A stretch of DNA of 5,615 nt from Chloroflexota bacterium (GTDB lineage Bacteria > Chloroflexota > Dehalococcoidia > UBA3495). Each line of letters opens with the position of its first letter. Position 1 is the stretch's first letter. Of this stretch, positions 1 through 5,575 are shown in pieces. The stretch spans positions 1 to 5,615 of the forward strand of contig JACZXN010000143.1 in the NCBI GenBank assembly GCA_022571575.1, read 5' to 3'. Both the position numbers and the translations under genes were made by a program. The notes under the pieces were generated by a model, which worked only from the letters and a program-made list of their open reading frames with translations, ran no database searches and had not been told where the DNA came from.

Positions 1-1626
1 GGCATCGAGAAGGTGTTCACCATCGTTGGCGATACCATCCTGCCCCTGGTGGACGCCGCTGAAGACGAGGGCATCCAGTTCATCGACGCCCGGCACGAAG
101 GAGCGGCCCTGCACATGGCCGACGGCTACGCCCGGATCACGGGGCGCCCGGCGGTGGGCATCTTCACCGGCGGGCCCGGTTTTTCCAACGCCATCTCCGC
201 CCTCCCGGCCATCTACACCTCCGAGACCCCGGTGATCTTCATCGCCGGGGCCGCCGAAATGCCCCAGAAAGGTATGTCGGCCTTCCAAGAGATCGACCAG
301 ATCGCCATGACCGCGCCGGTGACCAAGGGTTCGTGGCTGATCCACGACAAGACCCGCATCCCCGAGTTCGTGGCCACCGCCTTCCGCACCGCCACCACCG
401 GACGGCCCGGCCCGGTGCACCTGACATTGCCCATCGACGTGCAGGAAGCGGAGATCTCCGAGGATGACCTGCCCCAGTACCTGCCCCAGGAGTACCGGCC
501 CACGGGACGGCCCCAGGGCGACCCGGTTCTGATCGAGCAGGCAGCCTCTCTATTGAAGGGCGCCAAGAAACCGGTGATCATCGCCGGCAACCCGGCCCGT
601 TATTCGGTGGAACCAGCCCAACTCCAAGAGCTGGCCGAGTCAACCGGCATCCCCGTGTTCACCGTTGAACAGGCCCGGGGCCTGTTGGATGACGAGCACC
701 CCCTCTGCTTCGGGTACGCCGACGGGGCGTTGAACCCCACGGCCCGGCGATTCCGGGAGGCCGACGTTGTGCTGCTCTTGGGCAAGCGGCTGGACCACCG
801 GTACCGCTACGGCGGGATATTCTCCGATTCGGCCAAGCTGATCCAGGCCGATCCGTCCCCCGCGGAGATCGGCCGGAACCGGGGAGTGGCCGTGGGGATA
901 CAGGGCGACCTGGGCGCGGTGGTGGAACAGATAACCACGGCTTGCAGGGCCGGCGCCAGACCCAAGGAGAACATCGCCCCCTGGGTTGAACTGCTGAATA
1001 AAGACGCGGCGGCTTGGGACGCGGAGTTGCGGGCCAAGGCCGACGGACAGGAACCCATGCATCCCCTGGACGTATTCACCAACCTGGAAGAGCACCTGGA
1101 CGAAGACACGGTCCTGGTGATGGACGGCGGCGATTACGTGCAGTGGGGCCGGTCGTTCTTGAAGGCGCGCAAGCCGGGCCGGTTCCAGAGATTGGGGCCT
1201 TTGAGCCACCTGGGCGCCGCGGTGCCCTACGCCATGGCGGCCAAATTAGCCTATCCCGAAAGCAAGGTTTTGGCCTTCTCCGGAGACGGGGCCTTCGGCT
1301 TCTATTCCATGGAGTACGACACCTGCATCCGGCACAACATCAACATCACCACGGTGTTGGGCAACGACCACACCTGGGGAATCGATAAAACCTTCCAGAT
1401 GGCCTATTACAACCGCGCCGTCGGGACAGACCTGCGGCCCATCCGGTACGACAAGGTTGTGGAAGCCATCGGGGCCTACACCGAGCATGTGGACCAGCCC
1501 GCCGAGGTCGGCCCGGCGGTGGGACGGGCCCTGGCGTCGGGCCGTCCTGCATTGATCGACGTGGCGATCCGCTCCGGGGCCAGCCCCCTGGCGGAGGCGA
1601 TGATCGCTCGCCGGAGGGGCGGGTAG
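1..1626 (+). CDS. ThDP-dependent enzyme, acetolactate synthase-like (5' end outside the window)
   Basis: The frame is open from the first base, and its first codons (GIEKVFTIVGDT) already lie inside the conserved N-terminal PYR domain. The true start is therefore upstream; the GTG at 13 is an ordinary valine. Numbering from the first codon, the PYR domain spans about 1-160, with the ThDP-activating glutamate E33 (ARHEGAA), MADGYAR at 39-45 and GPVHLTLPID at 137-146. The central domain (about 170-320) has LGKRLDHRYRYGG near 260. The C-terminal PP domain has the cofactor motif G428-D429-G430, 24 residues, then N455. The family binds ThDP and Mg2+ and cleaves or joins C-C bonds next to a carbonyl, in the cytoplasm. 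Known members include acetolactate synthase, oxalyl-CoA decarboxylase and 2-hydroxyacyl-CoA lyase. The central segment reads more like the CoA-lyase/decarboxylase types than classical IlvB, which usually has RFDDR there, and no IlvN small subunit follows. The family is certain; the substrate is open. Confidence 0.9.
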   Translation, partial: GIEKVFTIVGDTILPLVDAAEDEGIQFIDARHEGAALHMADGYARITGRPAVGIFTGGPGFSNAISALPAIYTSETPVIFIAGAAEMPQKGMSAFQEIDQIAMTAPVTKGSWLIHDKTRIPEFVATAFRTATTGRPGPVHLTLPIDVQEAEISEDDLPQYLPQEYRPTGRPQGDPVLIEQAASLLKGAKKPVIIAGNPARYSVEPAQLQELAESTGIPVFTVEQARGLLDDEHPLCFGYADGALNPTARRFREADVVLLLGKRLDHRYRYGGIFSDSAKLIQADPSPAEIGRNRGVAVGIQGDLGAVVEQITTACRAGARPKENIAPWVELLNKDAAAWDAELRAKADGQEPMHPLDVFTNLEEHLDEDTVLVMDGGDYVQWGRSFLKARKPGRFQRLGPLSHLGAAVPYAMAAKLAYPESKVLAFSGDGAFGFYSMEYDTCIRHNINITTVLGNDHTWGIDKTFQMAYYNRAVGTDLRPIRYDKVVEAIGAYTEHVDQPAEVGPAVGRALASGRPALIDVAIRSGASPLAEAMIARRRGG

Positions 1627-1696
1627 GGCCACTTGAAGCGATATACGTCGTATCTATGATAATCGTCGGACTGTTTCGTTGAAAACCCTACGAATC

Positions 1697-1714
1697 TCGC
1701 AATTATCGCAATTC
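1697..1714. repeat. Tandem 9-bp repeat in AT-rich spacer
   Basis: TCGCAATTA is followed directly by TCGCAATTC (8 of 9 identical). It sits in the gap between the ThDP gene and the iron-sulfur gene, about 50 bp upstream of the promoter candidate. Bases 1681-1780 are 68% A+T by hand count, in contrast to the GC-rich genes on both sides. The related string AATTATC occurs at 1701-1707 and again at 1774-1780, inside the promoter spacer; its near match GATTATC occurs on the minus strand at 1658-1664. A regulator binding site is possible, but short AT-rich strings recur by chance in such DNA. Confidence 0.4.
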
Positions 1715-1764
1715 ACATTGATGTTTATCTGATATCCGAATACAATTTTGGTAAGGAAATAGTC

Positions 1765-1793
1765 TTGACAAATAATTATCACGCCGCTAATGT
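1765..1793 (+). promoter_or_regulatory. Sigma-70-type promoter candidate for the iron-sulfur protein gene
   Basis: A perfect -35 hexamer TTGACA (1765-1770) is followed after 17 bp by TAATGT (1788-1793), a weak -10 with 3 of 6 matches. A shifted reading, GCTAAT at 1786-1791, matches 4 of 6 with a 15-bp spacer. Transcription would begin near 1800, giving a leader of about 48 nt before the ATG at 1848. That is too short for a cobalamin riboswitch. The leader could fold GGGTT (1796-1800) onto AACCC (1809-1813). The surrounding DNA is AT-rich, as expected for a promoter. Confidence 0.5.
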
Positions 1794-1834
1794 GTGGGTT
1801 AAGGCTAAAACCCGAGCCCAGCTATATACTATTT

Positions 1835-1841
1835 GGGAGGG
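1835..1841 (+). promoter_or_regulatory. Strong Shine-Dalgarno fixing the start at 1848
   Basis: GGGAGGG ends 6 nt before the ATG at 1848. The in-frame TTG at 1833 would overlap this site, so it cannot be the start that the site serves. The ATG is therefore chosen over the longer reading. Confidence 0.85.
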
Positions 1842-1847
1842 ACCGGC

Positions 1848-3122
1848 ATGTTAAAGATAGGCCATGAGGTCGTAAGGCCTGGGAAATACCCAGGTGATGA
1901 TTCCGTCACCATTCCCGTTCCCGAGGAATTGGAAACCGTACCGGGCATTCCCCTGAACAACCGCGAAGTTGACTGGTACGCCCGTGAATACCCCCTGGAA
2001 ACCATGAACATCAACGAGAGGGCCTCTCGTGACTGGGCCAACTCCATCCGCGACACCCACGTAGAGATGCGTGAGATCCGGAAGGAGCATGACAAGCTGA
2101 ACCGGCCGTTGATCATGGCCGCCCGCTTGACCGGCGACCAAGAGCCGACGGCTGAGGCCACCGGCGACGACGTCACCGAGATCATCAAAGCCAAGTGCCG
2201 CGAGCTCGGCTACATCGAAGTGGGCTTCACCGCCTACGACCACAAGTACACCTATCAGTCGAAGAAGGACTGGGTGAAATTCCCCCACGCCCTCTGCTTG
2301 GCCTACGAGCAGGACTTCGAGCCCACCCAGACGATTCCCAGCATCGATGCCGAGATCGTCCACTCCAGCACCTACCGCACCGAAGGCGCCGCGGGTCTGG
2401 AGATTGCCAAGTTCATCCAGAGTCTGGGCTACCGCGCCCAGGTCCACAGCCCCAACGACAACACCGGCCCCTACATCCCCATGTTCGTGGAAGCCGGCCT
2501 CGGTTCCTTGGGCGCATGCGGCTACCTGCTGACCCCCCATGTCGGCTCACGCTGCCGCATCATGATCATCACCACCGACGCCAACGTAACCCACGACAAG
2601 CCGGTAGACTATGGCATCCATGCCTTCTGCCAGGTCTGTCAGGTCTGCGTGAACCGCTGCCCCGGCCGCGCCCTGATGCGCGACAAGGTGTGGTGGAGAG
2701 GCATCGAAAAGAACAAGCTCTACTTCAAGCGCTGCCGCCCGATCATGGCCCGCTACCTGGGCTGCGGCATCTGCATGAAGGTCTGCCCCATCCAGAAGTA
2801 CGGCATGTCCACTGTGATGGAGCACTACGCATCCACCGGTCAGGTGCTCGGCAAGGGCACCCACGACCTGGAAGGCTACGAGATTGAAGGCAAGGGCTAC
2901 TTCGGACCCGGCGAACTGCCGGTGTTCGAGCGCGAGTTCTTCAACGCCATGCCCCACGGTGACACCGAGGAGTGGGCGTTCGAGAACTTCAAGCAGAAGG
3001 CCATTGCTGCCGGCGGCGAGATCAGCGACGATCTGATGACCGAGTTCCGTGAGGAAGTCCAGCGTGGACTGTCTCAGAGCCGCGACAACCTCGAGATGAT
3101 GGAAGAAGTGGACTACATTTAG
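1848..3122 (+). CDS. Reductive dehalogenase/QueG-like double 4Fe-4S protein
   Basis: This 424-aa protein belongs to the superfamily of reductive dehalogenase catalytic subunits (RdhA) and epoxyqueuosine reductase (QueG), which use a corrinoid and two 4Fe-4S clusters for reductive chemistry. The N-terminal 100 residues are hydrophilic and not recognised. The middle (about 110-250) matches the corrinoid-binding fold, with EAGLGSLGACGYLLTP at 215-230 and TTDANVTHDKPVDYG following, as in both families. Cluster 1 is C261xxC264xxC267xxxC271-P. Cluster 2 is C296-x9-C306xxC309xxxC313-P, the RdhA-style spacing. A tail of about 110 residues follows, acidic near the end. No twin-arginine signal or membrane segment is visible, so it is probably cytoplasmic, and no RdhB-type anchor gene is adjacent. 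Respiratory RdhAs are exported; this resembles the stand-alone RdhA-like proteins of marine Chloroflexota. Superfamily assignment is firm. Dehalogenation, another corrinoid reduction, or a non-corrinoid role cannot be told apart here. Confidence 0.85.
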   Translation: MLKIGHEVVRPGKYPGDDSVTIPVPEELETVPGIPLNNREVDWYAREYPLETMNINERASRDWANSIRDTHVEMREIRKEHDKLNRPLIMAARLTGDQEPTAEATGDDVTEIIKAKCRELGYIEVGFTAYDHKYTYQSKKDWVKFPHALCLAYEQDFEPTQTIPSIDAEIVHSSTYRTEGAAGLEIAKFIQSLGYRAQVHSPNDNTGPYIPMFVEAGLGSLGACGYLLTPHVGSRCRIMIITTDANVTHDKPVDYGIHAFCQVCQVCVNRCPGRALMRDKVWWRGIEKNKLYFKRCRPIMARYLGCGICMKVCPIQKYGMSTVMEHYASTGQVLGKGTHDLEGYEIEGKGYFGPGELPVFEREFFNAMPHGDTEEWAFENFKQKAIAAGGEISDDLMTEFREEVQRGLSQSRDNLEMMEEVDYI

Positions 3123-3151
3123 TAGACCCCTTAATCCACCTGAACGCAGGT

Positions 3152-3193
3152 AATAACAAAGAGGCCGGCGGATTCGCCGGCCTCTTTGTTATT
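3152..3193. terminator. Perfect 19-bp hairpin terminator, probably bidirectional
   Basis: The arms at 3152-3170 and 3175-3193 are perfectly complementary around a GATT loop. The stem core is GC-rich (GAGGCCGGCG/CGCCGGCCTC) and its base is A/T-rich, with AATAACAAA on the left and TTTGTTATT on the right. This gives a T-rich tract on either strand. It begins 30 bp after the stop of the iron-sulfur gene and also closes off anything arriving on the minus strand. Confidence 0.85.
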
Positions 3194-3534
3194 CGCCGCA
3201 CCGGCCAAATTCGCATCCCGCCCAACCCTCCCCTCTGGTTAAGCTGGGTTCTCCCTCTTTGGTAGTGGTTCGACAATTTCGAATCCATTCCCTGGCGCGC
3301 CGGGGGCGACCTTCGCCGAGGCCCAGGATGAAATTATCGAAGGGCGCGCATCCGCCCAGTATGTCCAGTTCAATGAAACACGACCCATCCGCAGTGGGTG
3401 GCTCGATAGGACCGCCCCACCACGCGCGGTCTAACGTGGTCTGTGAGTCGGGGAAATCGCTGGAGCGCGTAGGGAGACGGTCCCGATGGAATCGGGATTC
3501 CCCCACGGTGGTGTCCAAACACAACTCAACGAAA
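3194..3534. other. Hairpin-rich intergenic stretch with no convincing gene
   Basis: These 341 bp lie between two terminators at a convergent gene junction. Open frames exist on both strands but lack a Shine-Dalgarno, use TTG starts and run into the terminators. Several inverted repeats are visible. Arms 3269-3280 and 3330-3341 match at 11 of 12 positions and enclose CCTGG/CCAGG (3291-3295 with 3323-3327) and GGCGA/TCGCC (3305-3309 with 3313-3317), giving a nested stem of about 73 nt. ACCCA/TGGGT pairs 3383-3387 with 3395-3399. TCCCGAT/ATCGGGA pairs 3481-3487 with 3491-3497. This could be a degraded repeat element, a structured RNA, or neutral GC-rich spacer. Confidence 0.45.
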
Positions 3535-3561
3535 GGGGCCGGAGAGTGTCTCTCCGGCCCC
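3535..3561 (-). terminator. Hairpin terminator of the minus-strand genes
   Basis: A perfect 12-bp stem (3535-3546 with 3550-3561) closes on a 3-nt loop. Read on the minus strand, GGGGCCGGAGAG-ACA-CTCTCCGGCCCC is followed by TTTC, so the T-tract is short. It lies about 40 bp past the stop of the pentapeptide/TIR gene, where its terminator is expected. Confidence 0.75.
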
Positions 3562-3601
3562 CGGCCATCCGATAAGAATCAGGCGGTTGTCTTGAGTCAG
3601 C

Positions 3602-4876
3602 CTAGAGTTGGTCCACGCTGACGTCAGGGACCGGGATGCCGGCGCTGGCCGGCTGGTCTTGCTTGAGAGCCTCAGCCAACCGCGCCACCTCTTTCTGGTA
3701 GGTTTCGCGGTCGTTCTGCTGTCCACTCAGGTCGAAAACCACATGCTCCGCCGCCAGGGAACGGGCGAACCGTGATCTTGGGTCTTTTAGGACGTTGTCG
3801 GTGGACCCCAGGAACAACGACCACTTTTCCGTCGAGAGCTGTAGTTGCTTGGCATGGGTGATGTCATTCAATATCGCCTCAACTTCCAGGGAAGCCGCCG
3901 ACCCCAGCACCACCAACTTCTGGTAAGAGCGCACCCAGCGTTCGATCTCTTCCTGGTCCGAGGTGCTGTGCCGGTCCACCAATGGGTTGCCCCGTACGAC
4001 CTGGGAAAACACCCAACAACGTACACCCTGGTCCCGCAGGTCATCCCGCAGGCGCTTGGCGAACTCCTCCTCTTCATCGATGCATGAGATGAAGCAGTCA
4101 CCCAAACAGGTGGTGTCGCCCCTGGCCGTCTCCAGGAACCCCAGGGCCGCGTTGGGCAGGCCGGCGCCCTTCAGGAACGCCTCGGGGATCTGCCCATGGG
4201 AGCGGAACAGAGAGTCCAGGCCCACCGTGCTTGGGGCGTCGTGACGGACCTGGTCCAGGCCCTTCACGCCGCTCAGGTCACAGTCCTGAAATATGGAATA
4301 GCCAAACAGGCTGCCCGACATATCGGCGCCGGCCAACTCCACGCTCCAAAACTGGGTCTGGAAAAAGTCGCTGTTGGCGCAGATGGTATTGGTCATATTC
4401 GCACGGACCAAGGACGCACCGGCAAAGCTGGCGCCGGTGAGATCGGCGTCGGTCAGGTTGGCTCCAACCAGACTGGCCCTGGAGAGATTGGTGTTGACCA
4501 GCTTCGCGCCGGTCAGGTTGGCGTCGGACAGAATCGCGCGGTCCAAGTCCGCCCCCGAGAGGTCCGCTCCCCGCAGGTCCGCGCCGCGCAGGTTGGCCCC
4601 GTTCATCCGGGCCCGGGTGAGGTTGGCCTCCCTGAGGTTGGCGTGGTAGAGGTGACAGGGATTCATGTAGCAGCCGGAAAGGTTGGCCCGCTGCAACACC
4701 GCGCCCATCAGATCGGAGTCCCTCAGATCGGCGCCGCTGATATCCACCTGAGGCGCTCTGACGTAGCTCATATAGGATGCGTTCAAGTCCAGAATGTCGT
4801 CGGGATGGGCTTCCCGCCAGCGGGCAACGTGGTCCCGCCCCCGCTTAACGAGTTGAACATGCTCCATATTCGCCAT
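3602..4876 (-). CDS. Pentapeptide-repeat protein with C-terminal TIR-like domain
   Basis: This 424-aa protein has two parts. Residues about 46-200 (4741-4277) are pentapeptide repeats of the A(D/N)LxG kind, most regular at 79-160 (GANLRGADLRGADLSGAD), which fold as a right-handed quadrilateral beta-helix. A linker, GVKGLDQVRHDAPSTVGLDSL, resembles that of known pentapeptide-TIR proteins. Residues about 259-405 (4102-3662) then follow the TIR_2 pattern: strand DCFISCID, helix EEEEFAKRLRDDLRDQG, strand VRCWVF, then KLVVLGS, WSLFLGSTDN and TYQKEVARLAEALK. The stretch before KLVVLGS is longer than usual, and the normal WVxxE catalytic segment reads SLEVEAILND, so NADase activity is doubtful. No signal peptide or membrane segment is seen; it is probably cytoplasmic. 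The ATG at 4876 has GGAG 8 nt upstream; later in-frame ATGs lack one. The helix is probably a scaffold for TIR signalling or defence; that role is inferred. Confidence 0.85.
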   Translation of the reverse strand: MANMEHVQLVKRGRDHVARWREAHPDDILDLNASYMSYVRAPQVDISGADLRDSDLMGAVLQRANLSGCYMNPCHLYHANLREANLTRARMNGANLRGADLRGADLSGADLDRAILSDANLTGAKLVNTNLSRASLVGANLTDADLTGASFAGASLVRANMTNTICANSDFFQTQFWSVELAGADMSGSLFGYSIFQDCDLSGVKGLDQVRHDAPSTVGLDSLFRSHGQIPEAFLKGAGLPNAALGFLETARGDTTCLGDCFISCIDEEEEFAKRLRDDLRDQGVRCWVFSQVVRGNPLVDRHSTSDQEEIERWVRSYQKLVVLGSAASLEVEAILNDITHAKQLQLSTEKWSLFLGSTDNVLKDPRSRFARSLAAEHVVFDLSGQQNDRETYQKEVARLAEALKQDQPASAGIPVPDVSVDQL

Positions 4877-4884
4877 GCAATCCG

Positions 4885-4888
4885 CTCC
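4885..4888 (-). promoter_or_regulatory. Shine-Dalgarno for the pentapeptide/TIR gene
   Basis: Minus-strand GGAG lies 8 nt before the ATG at 4876. The in-frame ATGs at 4867 and further in have no comparable site, which supports the first start. Confidence 0.6.
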
Positions 4889-4938
4889 AGACCAGAGTCA
4901 AGATTGGGCCACAATTGCCCGGTGACCGGCGCATCGCC

Positions 4939-5292
4939 CTAGCCGCCGGTCTTGATGATCGCCCTTTTATGAGTCCCTTCGCCGATCTTGAGGCCGGCGT
5001 CGTAAGCCTCCACCTGGAAGGTCAGGCGGTTGCGGTCAACCTCGATCAGCTCCGCGTGGGCCACGATGGTGGCGCCGATGTCGGCGGGCGCCAGGTGCCG
5101 TACGTTCACCTCTATGCCCACCGAGACTTCGCCTTCTCGCAGGTGGTCGTTAACCCCGGCCATGGCCGCCTGTTCCATGAGTTGAATCATGGCGGGAGTG
5201 CTGAATTTGCTCACATGGCCCGCCACGTTGTGCTCGCAGACCAGTGTTTGTTTTTGGCCCTTCAAGCCTGGGGTAATACCGGGGCTCGCCAT
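4939..5292 (-). CDS. FlK-like hotdog-fold acyl-CoA thioesterase
   Basis: This 117-aa protein matches the fluoroacetyl-CoA thioesterase (FlK)-like family in length and motifs. Members hydrolyse acyl-CoA to free acid and CoA and work as dimers in the cytoplasm. The FlK catalytic residues T42, E50 and H76 correspond to T32 (FSTPAM), E40 (LMEQAA) and H66 (NVRHLAP) with identical spacing. R110 in GEGTHKRAII fits the conserved C-terminal arginine. The two phenylalanines that form the fluoroacetyl-selective lid in FlK (F33, F36) align with V23 and H26, so a different acyl group is likely; the substrate is unknown. The frame is open back to 5484, but the ATG at 5292 is chosen because GGAGGG lies 8 nt upstream and homology begins there. 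The pentapeptide/TIR gene follows on the same strand after 62 bp with no terminator or clear promoter between, so the two are probably one transcript. Confidence 0.88.
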   Translation of the reverse strand: MASPGITPGLKGQKQTLVCEHNVAGHVSKFSTPAMIQLMEQAAMAGVNDHLREGEVSVGIEVNVRHLAPADIGATIVAHAELIEVDRNRLTFQVEAYDAGLKIGEGTHKRAIIKTGG

Positions 5293-5300
5293 GTTGTTTG

Positions 5301-5306
5301 CCCTCC
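5301..5306 (-). promoter_or_regulatory. Strong Shine-Dalgarno fixing the thioesterase start
   Basis: Minus-strand GGAGGG lies 8 nt before the ATG at 5292. This favours the 117-aa reading over the open frame that extends to 5484. Confidence 0.8.
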
Positions 5307-5324
5307 ATTCAACCCTTTTCGACT

Positions 5325-5358
5325 GAGGCCGGCCGGCTCTTTTAGGCCGAGGCCGGCC
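5325..5358. repeat. Paired GAGGCCGGCC repeats in the thioesterase leader
   Basis: GAGGCCGGCC occurs at 5325-5334 and 5349-5358. Each copy contains the self-complementary octamer GGCCGGCC, so the two can also pair with each other as a strong hairpin across a spacer of about 16 nt. The element would lie in the 5' leader of the thioesterase transcript, just upstream of its Shine-Dalgarno. Confidence 0.55.
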
Positions 5359-5392
5359 CAAGCCGATTCCGGCTTTGGACGTGCGCCCACCC

Positions 5393-5420
5393 ATGATAGC
5401 AGATAGTCCGCCAGGCGCAA
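5393..5420 (-). promoter_or_regulatory. Promoter candidate for the thioesterase and pentapeptide/TIR genes
   Basis: On the minus strand, TTGCGC (5420-5415; 4 of 6 to TTGACA) is followed after 16 bp by TATCAT (5398-5393; 5 of 6 to TATAAT). Transcription would start near 5386, giving a leader of roughly 95 nt that includes the GGCCGGCC repeats. The match is moderate only. Confidence 0.35.
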
Positions 5421-5465
5421 TCCAAGCCCAGGTCCGCCCAATGTTTGCTTTGAAGACCGGCCGGG

Positions 5466-5494
5466 TTTTAACCCCTTCCCGCAACCCCTATAAT
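5466..5494 (+). promoter_or_regulatory. Promoter candidate for the rightmost gene
   Basis: A perfect -10 TATAAT lies at 5489-5494. The 17-bp-spaced -35 position holds TTTTAA (5466-5471), a poor 3 of 6 match. Transcription would start near 5501 and give a leader of about 75 nt before the ATG at 5576. The location, in a divergent gap directly upstream of a gene, supports it. Confidence 0.45.
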
Positions 5495-5531
5495 GTTAGG
5501 ACCGGACCCGGTGCGCGCGCCCGTCAACTCA

Positions 5532-5574
5532 AGGGACCCCATTGAACTCCCTGGGGACTCTTAATGGACTCTTA
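5532..5574 (+). other. Repeats and competing hairpins in the leader of the rightmost gene
   Basis: AGGGA (5532-5536), CCCC (5537-5540), TCCCT (5548-5552) and GGGG (5553-5556) are interleaved. Either the AGGGA/TCCCT helix or the CCCC/GGGG helix can form; the near-zero connecting loops make both together as a pseudoknot unlikely. The 9-mer GGACTCTTA then occurs at 5555-5563 and 5566-5574, just before the start codon. A regulatory role is speculative. Confidence 0.3.
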
Positions 5575-5575
5575 G

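Noticed and set aside
1825..1830. TATACT as a -10 box upstream of the iron-sulfur gene
   Set aside because: No -35 is present at suitable spacing, and transcription would start within the Shine-Dalgarno.
1801..1847. Cobalamin riboswitch in the leader of the corrinoid-type protein
   Set aside because: The leader from the promoter candidate is only about 48 nt and shows none of the conserved riboswitch core.
1851..2540. Minus-strand open frame of 229 codons
   Set aside because: It is fully antisense to the iron-sulfur gene, whose cysteine motifs are unambiguous. The frame is a by-product of GC-rich codon use.
3189..3524. Minus-strand open frame of 111 codons in the intergenic region
   Set aside because: It has a TTG start without a Shine-Dalgarno, lies directly after a terminator on that strand, ends inside the other terminator stem, and has no recognisable domain.
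3259..3621. Plus-strand open frame of 120 codons in the intergenic region
   Set aside because: It has a TTG start without a Shine-Dalgarno, runs through the minus-strand terminator into the 3' end of the pentapeptide/TIR gene, and its low-complexity translation matches no family I recognise.
4896..4901. Minus-strand TTGACT as a -35 for a separate pentapeptide/TIR promoter
   Set aside because: No acceptable -10 lies 16-18 bp downstream; that position falls on the start codon.
4196..4942. Long plus-strand open frame (248 codons) rich in Gly, Val and Gln
   Set aside because: It lies antisense to the pentapeptide/TIR gene. Its repetitive composition is the complement of the pentapeptide repeats, and it has no family match.
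5293..5484. 64-residue N-terminal extension of the thioesterase
   Set aside because: The frame is open, but FlK-type homology begins at the ATG at 5292, which has a GGAGGG site. The extension overlaps the promoter and repeat region.
5532..5556. H-type pseudoknot
   Set aside because: The arm order fits, but both connecting loops would be essentially zero length, which is sterically implausible. It is treated as two competing hairpins instead.
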